This document shows positions 24,197-31,079 of a stretch of DNA of 31,809 nucleotides, piece by piece (the first letter of the stretch is position 1; each line of letters opens with the position of its first letter). The notes below the pieces were generated by a model, which did no database searches, was not told where the DNA came from, and saw only the letters and a list, made by a program, of their open reading frames with translations. Origin of the DNA: Clostridiales bacterium (GTDB lineage Bacteria > Bacillota > Clostridia > Lachnospirales > WQUN01); assembly GCA_031289625.1 (NCBI GenBank), contig JAITPB010000137.1:1-31809 (forward strand), in the 5' to 3' direction. Position numbers and translations under genes: made by a program.

Positions 24197-24970
24197 TCAA
24201 CAAAGCCCAGATTCCCCATCGCTATCGAATAACTTCAAATACAGCGCGAGACGTTCATCGACATACTCCCCCATTAAGATCACCATCGCGCTCATATCCT
24301 TGTCGCGGTAATAAGTGCTGAATGCGTCATAATAACGTATGCGGTCAGTAAATTTCACATCAATCGGCGGGTAGCCGTTACACATCAAGCCGAAGTTCAG
24401 GAGCAGACGCCCAGTCCGTCCGTTGCCGTCTATAAACGGATGGATTCCTTCAAATGTCAGATGGAACCAGGCAATTCGCTCAATCACATGTGAAAACTGA
24501 TTTTCAGTATTATCCATCAGAAGCTGCTCCATCATTTTAGAGATCATATAGGGCTGGGGCGGCTGGTGAACAGCGCCGGCAATGCGCACGGGGATGCGGC
24601 GGTATACCCCTCGATCCTCCGGCATGTCCAACAGGACAAGCGAATGGATCTCGCGAATGATTCGCTCGCTTAACGGCGGCGTATCCTCGATAAGCTGCTG
24701 GATATAATTAAACGCGTCTCTATGGCCGACAGCCTCAAGATGATCCTTCAAAGGCCGCTTATCAATCGTAACGCCTTCAAGCACTAAAGCCGTCTCGCGC
24801 AAAGTAAGCGTGCTGCCTTCAATGGCGTTGGAGTCGTATGTGAATTCGATAACAAATTCATCCCGCAAACGAGCCAATTCGCCGGACGTCAGTGGGCGGT
24901 GAGTGTCCAGCAAACGCTTCTTTTCATCAATGCGGCAAAGCAAATCGTCGTATATACGCTGGTTACTCAT
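24197..24970 (-). CDS. Fic-domain protein, probable AMP transferase, class II
   Basis: A 257-residue Fic protein. The core motif HPFIDGNGRTGR (177-188) is complete, with the catalytic His and the anion-binding GNGR. SNAIEG (47-52), ahead of the core, matches the autoinhibitory (S/T)xxxE(G/N) helix, so activity would be restrained in cis. Fic enzymes usually transfer AMP from ATP to a protein hydroxyl; the target is unknown. No adjacent antitoxin is needed in this class. The ATG at 24970 has a weak GGCGGTG site; the open frame upstream runs through the tRNA-Ala gene and is rejected. It lies 22 bp after that tRNA's terminator. Confidence 0.9.
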   Translation of the reverse strand: MSNQRIYDDLLCRIDEKKRLLDTHRPLTSGELARLRDEFVIEFTYDSNAIEGSTLTLRETALVLEGVTIDKRPLKDHLEAVGHRDAFNYIQQLIEDTPPLSERIIREIHSLVLLDMPEDRGVYRRIPVRIAGAVHQPPQPYMISKMMEQLLMDNTENQFSHVIERIAWFHLTFEGIHPFIDGNGRTGRLLLNFGLMCNGYPPIDVKFTDRIRYYDAFSTYYRDKDMSAMVILMGEYVDERLALYLKLFDSDGESGLC

Positions 24971-24992
24971 TGATAGAACACCGCCATCCACG

Positions 24993-25026
24993 AAAAAAAC
25001 AAGCCCGCGTCTATTTTCAGCGGGCT
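24993..25026 (-). terminator. Intrinsic terminator of tRNA-Ala
   Basis: AGCCCGC (25002-25008) pairs with GCGGGCT (25020-25026). On the minus strand it is followed by TGTTTTTTT. Confidence 0.88.
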
Positions 25027-25039
25027 GACTGCAAAAAAA

Positions 25040-25111
25040 TGGAGCTGAAGGGATTCGAACCCTCGACCTTTCGGATGCGAACCGAACGCTCTCCCACTGA
25101 GCCACAGCCCC
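25040..25111 (-). tRNA. tRNA-Ala (anticodon CGC)
   Basis: A full cloverleaf: acceptor GGGGCTG/CAGCTCC, D stem GCTC/GAGC, anticodon stem TTCGG/CCGAA with loop TTCGCAT, T arm GAGGG-TTCGAAT-CCCTT. The G3-U70 pair is the alanine identity element. No CCA is encoded. Confidence 0.95.
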
Positions 25112-25141
25112 AAGCATGTCTTCTCAAAAAGACTGATACAC

Positions 25142-25170
25142 ATTATAAATCGATGCCGGCCAAAAAGCAA
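25142..25170 (-). promoter_or_regulatory. Promoter of tRNA-Ala
   Basis: On the minus strand: TTGCTT (25165-25170), 17-nt spacer, perfect TATAAT (25142-25147). It is divergent from the glyA promoter. Confidence 0.65.
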
Positions 25171-25201
25171 ATTTTTTTTTATTTTTTGATTTCAAAAGTT
25201 A

Positions 25202-25210
25202 TGCTATAAT
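25202..25210 (+). promoter_or_regulatory. Extended -10 promoter of glyA
   Basis: TGC-TATAAT; no good -35 box, only a T run. It lies about 53 bp before the glyA start. Confidence 0.6.
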
Positions 25211-25262
25211 AGCCTCACTGCAATCGCAGACAAAACAGTTCCAGCAGAGAGGTAGGTTTCGC

Positions 25263-26501
25263 ATGTACGATTTTGCCACACTGGAGAAAACAGATGCAGA
25301 GCTGGCTAGCGCCATTCGCCAGGAAATGGAGCGTCAGCAAAACAACATTGAGCTGATCGCTTCGGAAAATTTTGTTTCCAAATCCGTCATGGCCGCGATG
25401 GGTTCCCCGCTCACAAACAAATACGCCGAAGGCTATCCCGGCAAACGGTATTACGGCGGCTGCGAAAAGGTCGATATAGCGGAGAACCTGGCGATTGACA
25501 GGCTCAAGAAGCTCTTCGGCGCGGAGCACGCCAATGTACAGCCGCATTCAGGCGCTCAGGCCAATATGGCCGTTTATTTTGCCAAGTTGACCCCCTGCGA
25601 CGCCATTATGGGCATGAACCTCGATCATGGCGGTCATCTTACCCACGGCAGCCATGTCAATATTTCCGGCAAATATTTTTCTTTTTGGACTTACGGCGTC
25701 CGCAAGGACACCGAGACCATTGACTACGACGAAGTACGCAGCATGGCGCGGAACACTGCGACGAGAATGATTGTGGCTGGCGCCAGCGCATATCCGCGGA
25801 TCATAGACTTTGAAGCTTTTCATTCCATCGCCAAAGAGACTGGCGCTTATTTGATGGTGGACATTGCGCACATCGCCGGATTGATCGCCACCGGTTATCA
25901 TCCCAGCCCCGTTCCCTACGCCGACTTTGTCACGTCCACCACGCATAAAACCTTGCGTGGCCCGCGGGGCGGGTTTATTCTTTGCAAGGCGGAGCACGCC
26001 AAAGCGATAGACAAGGCGATTTTTCCCGGCACGCAAGGCGGCCCTCTGATGCATGTGATCGCGGCGAAAGCCGTCGCTTTTGGGGAAGCGCTGGACGATT
26101 CCTTCAAAACATACTGCGGTCAGATTATCCGAAACGCGCAGGCGCTGGCTCATGGTTTGACTTCCCGCGGCTTTCATCTCGTTTCCGGCGGCACAGACAA
26201 TCATCTGATGCTGGTCGATCTGCGCAATATGAACATTACAGGCAAAGAAGCGGAAAAACGTCTGGACAGCGTTTCCATCACCTGCAACAAAAACGCCGTG
26301 CCGTTTGATCAGGAGAGCCCCGTCGTCACCAGCGGCATACGCCTGGGAACGCCCGCGATGACTACCCGCGGCATGGTGGAAGAAGACATGGAGCAGATCG
26401 CCTTGGCCATCTCCCTTGTGATCCAGGAAAACGCATTGGAAAAAGCCCGCGCCATTGTCAGCGGCTTAGTGCAAAAATATCCCATGACCGATCTATTATA
26501 A
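25263..26501 (+). CDS. glyA: Serine hydroxymethyltransferase
   Basis: A 412-residue PLP enzyme that interconverts serine and glycine with tetrahydrofolate and so supplies one-carbon units in the cytoplasm. Family blocks are IELIASENFVSK (29-40), TNKYAEGYPGKRYYGGCE (51-68), PHSGAQANMAVYF, MVDIAHIAGLIATG, and VTSTTHKTLRGPRGGFIL with the PLP-binding K229. Length is normal. A GAGAGGTAGG site precedes the ATG. It has its own promoter and stands alone, ending at a bidirectional hairpin. No glycine riboswitch fits in the short leader. Confidence 0.98.
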   Translation: MYDFATLEKTDAELASAIRQEMERQQNNIELIASENFVSKSVMAAMGSPLTNKYAEGYPGKRYYGGCEKVDIAENLAIDRLKKLFGAEHANVQPHSGAQANMAVYFAKLTPCDAIMGMNLDHGGHLTHGSHVNISGKYFSFWTYGVRKDTETIDYDEVRSMARNTATRMIVAGASAYPRIIDFEAFHSIAKETGAYLMVDIAHIAGLIATGYHPSPVPYADFVTSTTHKTLRGPRGGFILCKAEHAKAIDKAIFPGTQGGPLMHVIAAKAVAFGEALDDSFKTYCGQIIRNAQALAHGLTSRGFHLVSGGTDNHLMLVDLRNMNITGKEAEKRLDSVSITCNKNAVPFDQESPVVTSGIRLGTPAMTTRGMVEEDMEQIALAISLVIQENALEKARAIVSGLVQKYPMTDLL

Positions 26502-26508
26502 AAGATTA

Positions 26509-26543
26509 GCGAAAGGGGCGGACATTTTGTCCGCCCCTTTCGC
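26509..26543. terminator. Long bidirectional terminator-like hairpin
   Basis: A 15-bp perfect stem, GCGAAAGGGGCGGAC (26509-26523) with its inverse (26529-26543), between convergent glyA and the small acidic-pair gene. T-rich tails are poor, but position and stability fit. Confidence 0.75.
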
Positions 26544-26552
26544 TCACGCCGG

Positions 26553-26834
26553 TCAGCCTTCCAGCATGTTGATCATTTTTATGATGTTTTTAAATTTCGG
26601 TTGGTCAGCAGGCGCCATACAGACGCCAATGGCTTGTATAATGGCGTTTCGTTCTTCTTTCGTTATCGCTCCGCCTTTTGACAATTCTTTGCTGAACTGC
26701 ATCACCACCCCCATCAGTTCCGGGCCGGATTTGCCATCGATTTGCGTGGCGAATTTTCGAAACGTCGCCAATTTTTCCGGCGCCAGCCGCCGGAACGCCT
26801 CCTGCTGAAACATCGCCTCAAGGTCTACAGCCAT
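26553..26834 (-). CDS. Small helical protein of unknown function
   Basis: A 93-residue protein I do not recognise. It is predicted all-helical (AFRRLAPEKLATFRKFATQI, VVMQFSKELSK, KEERNAIIQAIGVC, KFKNIIKMINML), with no cysteine pairs, signal peptide or membrane span. GGAGGGG sits 5 nt before the ATG. Its start overlaps the end of the upstream gene by 10 bp, so the two are coupled and probably work together. Repeated Met and Leu positions suggest a protein-interaction bundle; that is inference. Confidence 0.75.
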   Translation of the reverse strand: MAVDLEAMFQQEAFRRLAPEKLATFRKFATQIDGKSGPELMGVVMQFSKELSKGGAITKEERNAIIQAIGVCMAPADQPKFKNIIKMINMLEG

Positions 26835-27628
26835 GCTTTCCCCTCCAATTTGTCCATGACTTCTTTTATTTCCAGCAGTTTTAAAAAAAAGTCAATTTTA
26901 TTTTGATTTTCTCCGCTCATATGCGGGCGGATGGACAGGAGCATCCCCCGCCTCCAGTCTTTTTCCCGTGGATTAAACCGATAAAGCAGCTGCGTGTCAT
27001 TGCGGTACATTTCTAGCAGACTCTGTATCTCGCAAATTTTAATCCAAAACCCCATCATCTTTTGATGCTGCGCGTCTACATAAGGCAGGGCCGCTTTCAT
27101 GGCTTGTATGGGGGACGTATTAACGGATTGATCAAATAAGCGCGCGAAATCCGGCGCTGGATTTTTGGGACGGGGTTCGTTCGACTGAGATTCGCTCGGG
27201 CGGGCTTCGGAGCGCGTGAGTGATGGAGCCGGCGGTTCTTCGTCCGGCGGAGGCGCGTCAGACGGTTCCGCCGGATTGGACGCTGCGGACATCGTTTGAA
27301 AAAGCTGCATAATGCGCAGCGCCTTTTGAAAACTCTCCGCGCCGTCGTCTGTGCTTTGATGATTCTCGCCGCTCTCCGCGCCGTCGTTTGACGCTTCAGG
27401 CGGATCGGTATGTACATGGGCTTCTTCCGGTTCAGTGTCCGCATTATTTTCCGCCCTGTCTTCTTCTAATTTTTCTTCTGATTTTTTTTCTGGTTCTTTT
27501 TCTGGTTTTTCTTCTGATTCTTTTTCTGATTCTTTTTCTGGAGGCGCGTTATTTTTACCCATGCCCATTAACTGTGAAATGAGTTTTGCCTGCTCTACTA
27601 TTTTTCCAAAATCATCTATGCCATCCAT
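26825..27628 (-). CDS. Acidic low-complexity protein with helical C-terminal domain
   Basis: A 267-residue protein of unknown function. Residues 1-25 are a short helix (IVEQAKLISQLMGMGK). Residues ~28-160 are disordered: a Glu/Lys/Ser/Pro tract with KESEKE/EKEPEK-like repeats, then a Pro/Ala/Ser-rich stretch broken by one helix (FQKALRIMQLFQTM). Residues ~170-267 form a compact helical domain with aromatic and Met residues (AALPYVDAQHQKMMGFWIKI, LLEIKEVMDKL). No signal peptide or membrane span. A GGGG-type site precedes the ATG at 27628. It is followed by the overlapping 93-residue gene, and the tRNA-Leu promoter lies divergently upstream. Confidence 0.75.
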   Translation of the reverse strand: MDGIDDFGKIVEQAKLISQLMGMGKNNAPPEKESEKESEEKPEKEPEKKSEEKLEEDRAENNADTEPEEAHVHTDPPEASNDGAESGENHQSTDDGAESFQKALRIMQLFQTMSAASNPAEPSDAPPPDEEPPAPSLTRSEARPSESQSNEPRPKNPAPDFARLFDQSVNTSPIQAMKAALPYVDAQHQKMMGFWIKICEIQSLLEMYRNDTQLLYRFNPREKDWRRGMLLSIRPHMSGENQNKIDFFLKLLEIKEVMDKLEGKAWL

Positions 27629-27729
27629 CGATCACGCCCCATTTGAAAGATCAACGTTTCTTTTCATTATATGGATATGAACGCGCGCAAGTGAATATGT
27701 ACGGCGTTTGTCGCCGCTTTGATCAAGCC

Positions 27730-27758
27730 TTGACGGAATTGGGCGCGTATACTATAAT
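27730..27758 (+). promoter_or_regulatory. Promoter of tRNA-Leu
   Basis: TTGACG (27730-27735), 17-nt spacer, perfect TATAAT (27753-27758), 21 bp before the tRNA. Confidence 0.88.
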
Positions 27759-27779
27759 AGGTTAAATGAAATTGAACGT

Positions 27780-27862
27780 GCCCGAATGGCGGAATGGTAG
27801 ACGCCTTGGACTTAAAATCCAATGGGATTTTTCCCGTGCCGGTTCGAGTCCGGCTTCGGGCA
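27780..27862 (+). tRNA. tRNA-Leu (anticodon TAA)
   Basis: Acceptor GCCCGAA/TTCGGGC, anticodon stem TTGGA/TCCAA with loop CTTAAAA, a long variable arm and T arm GCCGG-TTCGAGT-CCGGC. No CCA is encoded. Confidence 0.96.
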
Positions 27863-27881
27863 GTTTATGACATACTTGCCA

Positions 27882-27941
27882 CACGGAACAGCGTTACCGT
27901 TTTCCCGGCGAACCGTTTAGAATCACAATATTTTTGCTCAT
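27882..27941 (-). pseudogene. 5' remnant of a flavodoxin-like NAD(P)H-dependent reductase gene
   Basis: Behind a good GGGAAGGGAAG ribosome site, the minus strand encodes MSKNIVILNGSPGKR and stops. The first 12 residues match the start of flavodoxin-fold NADPH-dependent FMN reductases (VILNGSPRKNGNT). Adding one A in the AAAACGG run at 27897-27903 restores GKNGNA, so there is a frameshift. The homology then fades about 20 bp before the 3' end of tRNA-Leu. The rest of the gene is gone. It lies 49 bp after the ADP-ribosylglycohydrolase gene, same strand. Confidence 0.55.
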
Positions 27942-27990
27942 AATCTTCCCTTCCCAAACTTTTGTAATCTCGCCGAACACCTTGGTTTAT

Positions 27991-28803
27991 TCAAAAGCGG
28001 GGCGGGTAGACGTTCTCGAAGTCGATCAGAATTTTAAGCAGACGCTCGTCCAGGAACGTCAGCGCATGTTTGCGAATCTCATTCGGAACACCATAATAGG
28101 CTTCCGCGATGCCGCCCGTAATCGCGGCGAGGGTGTCGCTGTCGCCGCCGATGGAGATAGCGCCCCTGATAGCGTCCTCAAAACCGGAACTTTCGAGAAA
28201 GGCCATAATCGCCTGCGGCACGGTGTCTTGGCAGGTTTCGTTGAATTGATAGCTGTCGCGGATACTGTCAAGCGTAAAATTCATCGGATAGTAATGCTTA
28301 TCCACATAGTCGCGGATTTCCCGTATGTTCTTGCCGTCACAGGCGAGGAAGATACAGACGGCGGTCGCTTCCGCGCCTTTTATGCCCTCCGGGTGATTAT
28401 GGGTAACTTCCGTTACCTTGCGGGAGAGCGTTACCGCTTCCGCAAGTTTTTTCGCGGCAAAGCCGCAAGCGGACACACGCATAGCCGCGCCGTTGCCGAA
28501 GCTGTTGTAAGGAGCGGGATTGTCCGCGTACATCCATTGCCTGAACATACCGCCGTAACCGCAGTTCGGATACAGGCGGCCGACGTCCCGCATTGACTTG
28601 ACCGTCAACGCGCCAAGGTTTGTATAGTCGCTCGCACGGGACACTCCCGCACCGCAGTCAAGCAGAGCCTTTGCCACGGCAAGGCTCATTACGCTGTCGT
28701 CGGTAAATTCGCAGCGGCAGGTCAAGAAGTCAAATTCTTTTGTTTTGATATTGTTCCACTCGAATCGCGAACCGGCAATATCGCCGATGATTGCTCCAAG
28801 CAC
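27991..28803 (-). CDS. ADP-ribosylglycohydrolase (DraG/ARH family)
   Basis: A 270-residue protein of the DraG fold, which removes ADP-ribose from proteins or small molecules with a di-metal centre. LGAIIGDIAGSRFEW (2-16), the CEFTDDSVMSLAVA segment with the metal-binding TDDS, and ISIGGDSDTLAAITGGIAEA near the C-terminus are the three metal-site motifs. The GTG at 28803 lies 9 nt after GGAGGAGG (28813-28820) and gives the family's LGAIIGD start; a GTG three codons upstream is too close. No ADP-ribosyltransferase or macrodomain is nearby. It sits between two tRNA genes and next to gene remnants, which suggests acquired DNA. Confidence 0.93.
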   Translation of the reverse strand: MLGAIIGDIAGSRFEWNNIKTKEFDFLTCRCEFTDDSVMSLAVAKALLDCGAGVSRASDYTNLGALTVKSMRDVGRLYPNCGYGGMFRQWMYADNPAPYNSFGNGAAMRVSACGFAAKKLAEAVTLSRKVTEVTHNHPEGIKGAEATAVCIFLACDGKNIREIRDYVDKHYYPMNFTLDSIRDSYQFNETCQDTVPQAIMAFLESSGFEDAIRGAISIGGDSDTLAAITGGIAEAYYGVPNEIRKHALTFLDERLLKILIDFENVYPPRF

Positions 28804-28834
28804 AAAATCCACCCTCCTCCAGCAGTTTCACGTC

Positions 28835-28885
28835 TCAATGACTTGTTTTGTCCGAGCCGGCACGTTCTATAAGCCCAAATTTCTT
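28835..28885 (-). pseudogene. 3' remnant of a winged-helix (RecG-C/AlbA_2-type) regulator gene
   Basis: A minus-strand frame ends in GLIERAGSDKTSH and TGA. This resembles the C-terminal tail (GLIERVGSDKTGYW type) of the many proteins with an AlbA_2/AAA_4 or Fic core and a winged helix. Upstream the frame soon loses similarity and reaches a stop. The evidence is a 13-residue resemblance only. Confidence 0.3.
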
Positions 28886-28958
28886 CCTTCCGCTTTTTCG
28901 TAATTGCTCACTTCCTTCAGCCCTTTCCCTTCAAAATAAAAAACTCCCGCCACCCGCC

Positions 28959-28980
28959 CGAATTTGTAACCACAAATTCG
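28959..28980. repeat. 9-bp perfect inverted repeat with 4-nt loop
   Basis: CGAATTTGT-AACC-ACAAATTCG in the gap between the ADP-ribosylglycohydrolase gene and tRNA-Ser. No T run follows, so it is not an ordinary terminator. Confidence 0.5.
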
Positions 28981-29061
28981 TTGGTGAACGGAAGTCTGAA
29001 AACGTCAAAACCGCGCTGCCCCTTATTTTAACAGTACGGTTTTTTGAGCTTTATGAAGGTA

Positions 29062-29151
29062 CGGAGAAAGAGGGATTCGAACCCTCGCGCCGCTATTCAC
29101 GGCCTACCCGCTTTCCAGGCGAGCCCCTTCAACCAACTTGGGTATTTCTCC
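29062..29151 (-). tRNA. tRNA-Ser (anticodon GGA)
   Basis: Acceptor GGAGAAA/TTTCTCC with discriminator G, anticodon stem CTCGC/GCGGG with loop CTGGAAA, a long variable arm typical of serine tRNA, T arm GAGGG-TTCGAAT-CCCTC. No CCA is encoded. Confidence 0.95.
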
Positions 29152-29177
29152 AACTTCTCCAGCGTTGCCTGACACTT

Positions 29178-29206
29178 ATCATAAGCGAAATTTCTGAACA
29201 CGTCAA
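29178..29206 (-). promoter_or_regulatory. Promoter of tRNA-Ser
   Basis: On the minus strand: TTGACG (29201-29206), 17-nt spacer, TATGAT (29178-29183). Confidence 0.82.
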
Positions 29207-29255
29207 GTTTTTTTGCATATTTGAATCGCAAAATATGACTGGCAGAAATAATTTA

Positions 29256-31019
29256 TTATTTTAAGTACCGTTTCAGCAACCCCCATATCTCTGCTTTTTC
29301 CAGCCCGCGTTTCCAGCCGACCGCCCCGGCCAAATCATATTTTCGCAGCAGTTTCAGCTTTTCCTCGATGGATCTTTCATCTTCCAGCCAAACTTTGTAG
29401 GTCACGGCTTTATCGTCTTCCACGGCGGCGTATTCTCCGTAAAGGGCGCCTATCCCAGTGTCCCACGTCAGTTGCGCGCCGCGATCGGCCAATTGCTCAT
29501 AACCAGTCTGCATATCATAATTTTTCAGGCTGTTTTGCAGCGTGCCGTCAATGATTTCTTCCCGCCATACGCGCGCGTAATAGGGCAGCCCTAAAAGAAC
29601 TTTATCTTTTGGAACTTCTTCGAGCGTCTGCGCAATACCGGCTTCGACAAAAGGCAGCGAAGCCACAGGCCCGCTTTCGGTTCCATTCGTGTGTTCATCG
29701 TACGCCATCACAATCATATAATCCACGCATTCTCCAACGGCGCGACGGTTATAATACTGCGACCAATACTTTTCCGGAACCGGATTATATACATCCACGG
29801 AAAGCGTTTTTCCTTTCGCCCGCATGTAGGGGGCCAGTTCTCTAAAAAACTGTGAATAGTAGGCCGCGTCTTCCGGCTGCAGATATTCGAAGTCAATATT
29901 GATTCCGTCCAAGTCATACCGGCTGATCAAATCCATGATCTGCGCGATCACACGTTCACGGATACGCGTACGGGACAGAACCGCGTGATTCACGTCAGAA
30001 TTGCGCACACGGGCCGCATCCGCTGAAAAATCGGACAGCAAAGCCCAGACTTGCCGGCCGCTGTCATGCGCGCGCCGCACGTAATCGCTGTCCGCGATGC
30101 TGATGATATCCCCGTTTAACGTTTCGATGTCGAAAGAAAACCACGTCGGCGCCAGAACATCCAGTCCGTCCTGAAAAATGTATTTCTCTGGCTTGGCACT
30201 GTCTGCGGGGCTGAACACCTGATCGAACACCAGATTGATTTTCCCCTGAACCGACTTGCGCGACGGAAATTCCACCGGCGCTGGCTCCGAATCCGGCCCG
30301 AGCGGCGTCATTTCAATGAAATCTTTGAGATGGAGATAGCCCAGCAGTCCGGATTCAACCCTGACGCGCGCATAGTCCCCTTCTTTTTGATAAACGTTCA
30401 TTCTCGCGCCCAGGTCGAGCCTTTCTTCAATAAAGGCTTTTTTGTCCGGCTTGTACCGGAGGTTGGCCGTCCGGCCAGCCACCATTCCCATATCCCGGCG
30501 TTCGTTCAAATAATCCATCGCGGCGATTTTAACGGCGCTGTCGTAAGCAATGCTGATGGGATAAAAGCGCGTCAAAAAATCAGAAGGCAAATAGATTTTA
30601 TCCTCAATGTACAAAAATGGCTGGGTAAGCTCTTTAGGCTCCCCATTCTCCGTATATGTCGTGGAATCCGCCGTCAGGCGCAGCACCTTATCCCGCGTGG
30701 TGATGGTCGCCGTCAGCGCGTCGTCATCCCAAAACAGCGTATCGTCAATGTATTCTTTGACGAATGCATAGGGAAAATAAATGACCTCGTTTCTTTCCAA
30801 TGGATGAACGTCTTCCAGTCGGGTGTCCCGCACAACCATTGTCACAGCATTGGGATCCAAATCAAAGTACTCGTGAAACTCCCAGGTTTTGTCATTCGGC
30901 ATAAAGAAATAAGCGCCTAAATACCCCGCGCTGCCCAGTAAGATGAGAACAGTCACCCATACTGTCCACGATTTATTTTTTTTCCGACGCTTTTTTTTAG
31001 TTTTCCGCTGATGCGCCAT
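29256..31019 (-). CDS. Membrane-anchored GH18 glycosidase with copper-amine-oxidase-like and SH3 domains
   Basis: A 587-residue protein. A very basic start (KTKKKRRKKNK) and one membrane span (18-40) anchor it with the bulk outside. Residues ~55-170 resemble the copper-amine-oxidase N-terminal-like domain common in clostridial wall proteins (YFPYAFVKEYI, IYLPSDFL). Residues ~178-238 are a bacterial SH3 module. Residues ~255-587 are a GH18 barrel with DGINIDFEYL, where E378 is the expected acid/base and D376 its partner. YaaH/SleL-type GH18 enzymes cleave peptidoglycan, for example spore cortex, so wall hydrolysis is likely. ATG with GGAGGG upstream. It follows the glgP terminator closely and has no clear promoter of its own. 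Confidence 0.92.
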   Translation of the reverse strand: MAHQRKTKKKRRKKNKSWTVWVTVLILLGSAGYLGAYFFMPNDKTWEFHEYFDLDPNAVTMVVRDTRLEDVHPLERNEVIYFPYAFVKEYIDDTLFWDDDALTATITTRDKVLRLTADSTTYTENGEPKELTQPFLYIEDKIYLPSDFLTRFYPISIAYDSAVKIAAMDYLNERRDMGMVAGRTANLRYKPDKKAFIEERLDLGARMNVYQKEGDYARVRVESGLLGYLHLKDFIEMTPLGPDSEPAPVEFPSRKSVQGKINLVFDQVFSPADSAKPEKYIFQDGLDVLAPTWFSFDIETLNGDIISIADSDYVRRAHDSGRQVWALLSDFSADAARVRNSDVNHAVLSRTRIRERVIAQIMDLISRYDLDGINIDFEYLQPEDAAYYSQFFRELAPYMRAKGKTLSVDVYNPVPEKYWSQYYNRRAVGECVDYMIVMAYDEHTNGTESGPVASLPFVEAGIAQTLEEVPKDKVLLGLPYYARVWREEIIDGTLQNSLKNYDMQTGYEQLADRGAQLTWDTGIGALYGEYAAVEDDKAVTYKVWLEDERSIEEKLKLLRKYDLAGAVGWKRGLEKAEIWGLLKRYLK

Positions 31020-31033
31020 GATGTCATTCCCTC

Positions 31034-31066
31034 CGGGAAAAAACCCCGGCCAATGGGCCGGGGTTC
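31034..31066 (-). terminator. Intrinsic terminator of glgP
   Basis: AACCCCGGCC (31042-31051) pairs with GGCCGGGGTT (31056-31065). On the minus strand it is followed by a run of six T. Confidence 0.9.
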
Positions 31067-31079
31067 AGAGACAGGGCCT

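Noticed and set aside
24971..25117. Extension of the Fic protein upstream of Met 24970
   Set aside because: It would translate the tRNA-Ala gene and its terminator.
28848..29264. 138-aa plus-strand ORF across tRNA-Ser
   Set aside because: It runs through the tRNA gene antisense and has no family resemblance.
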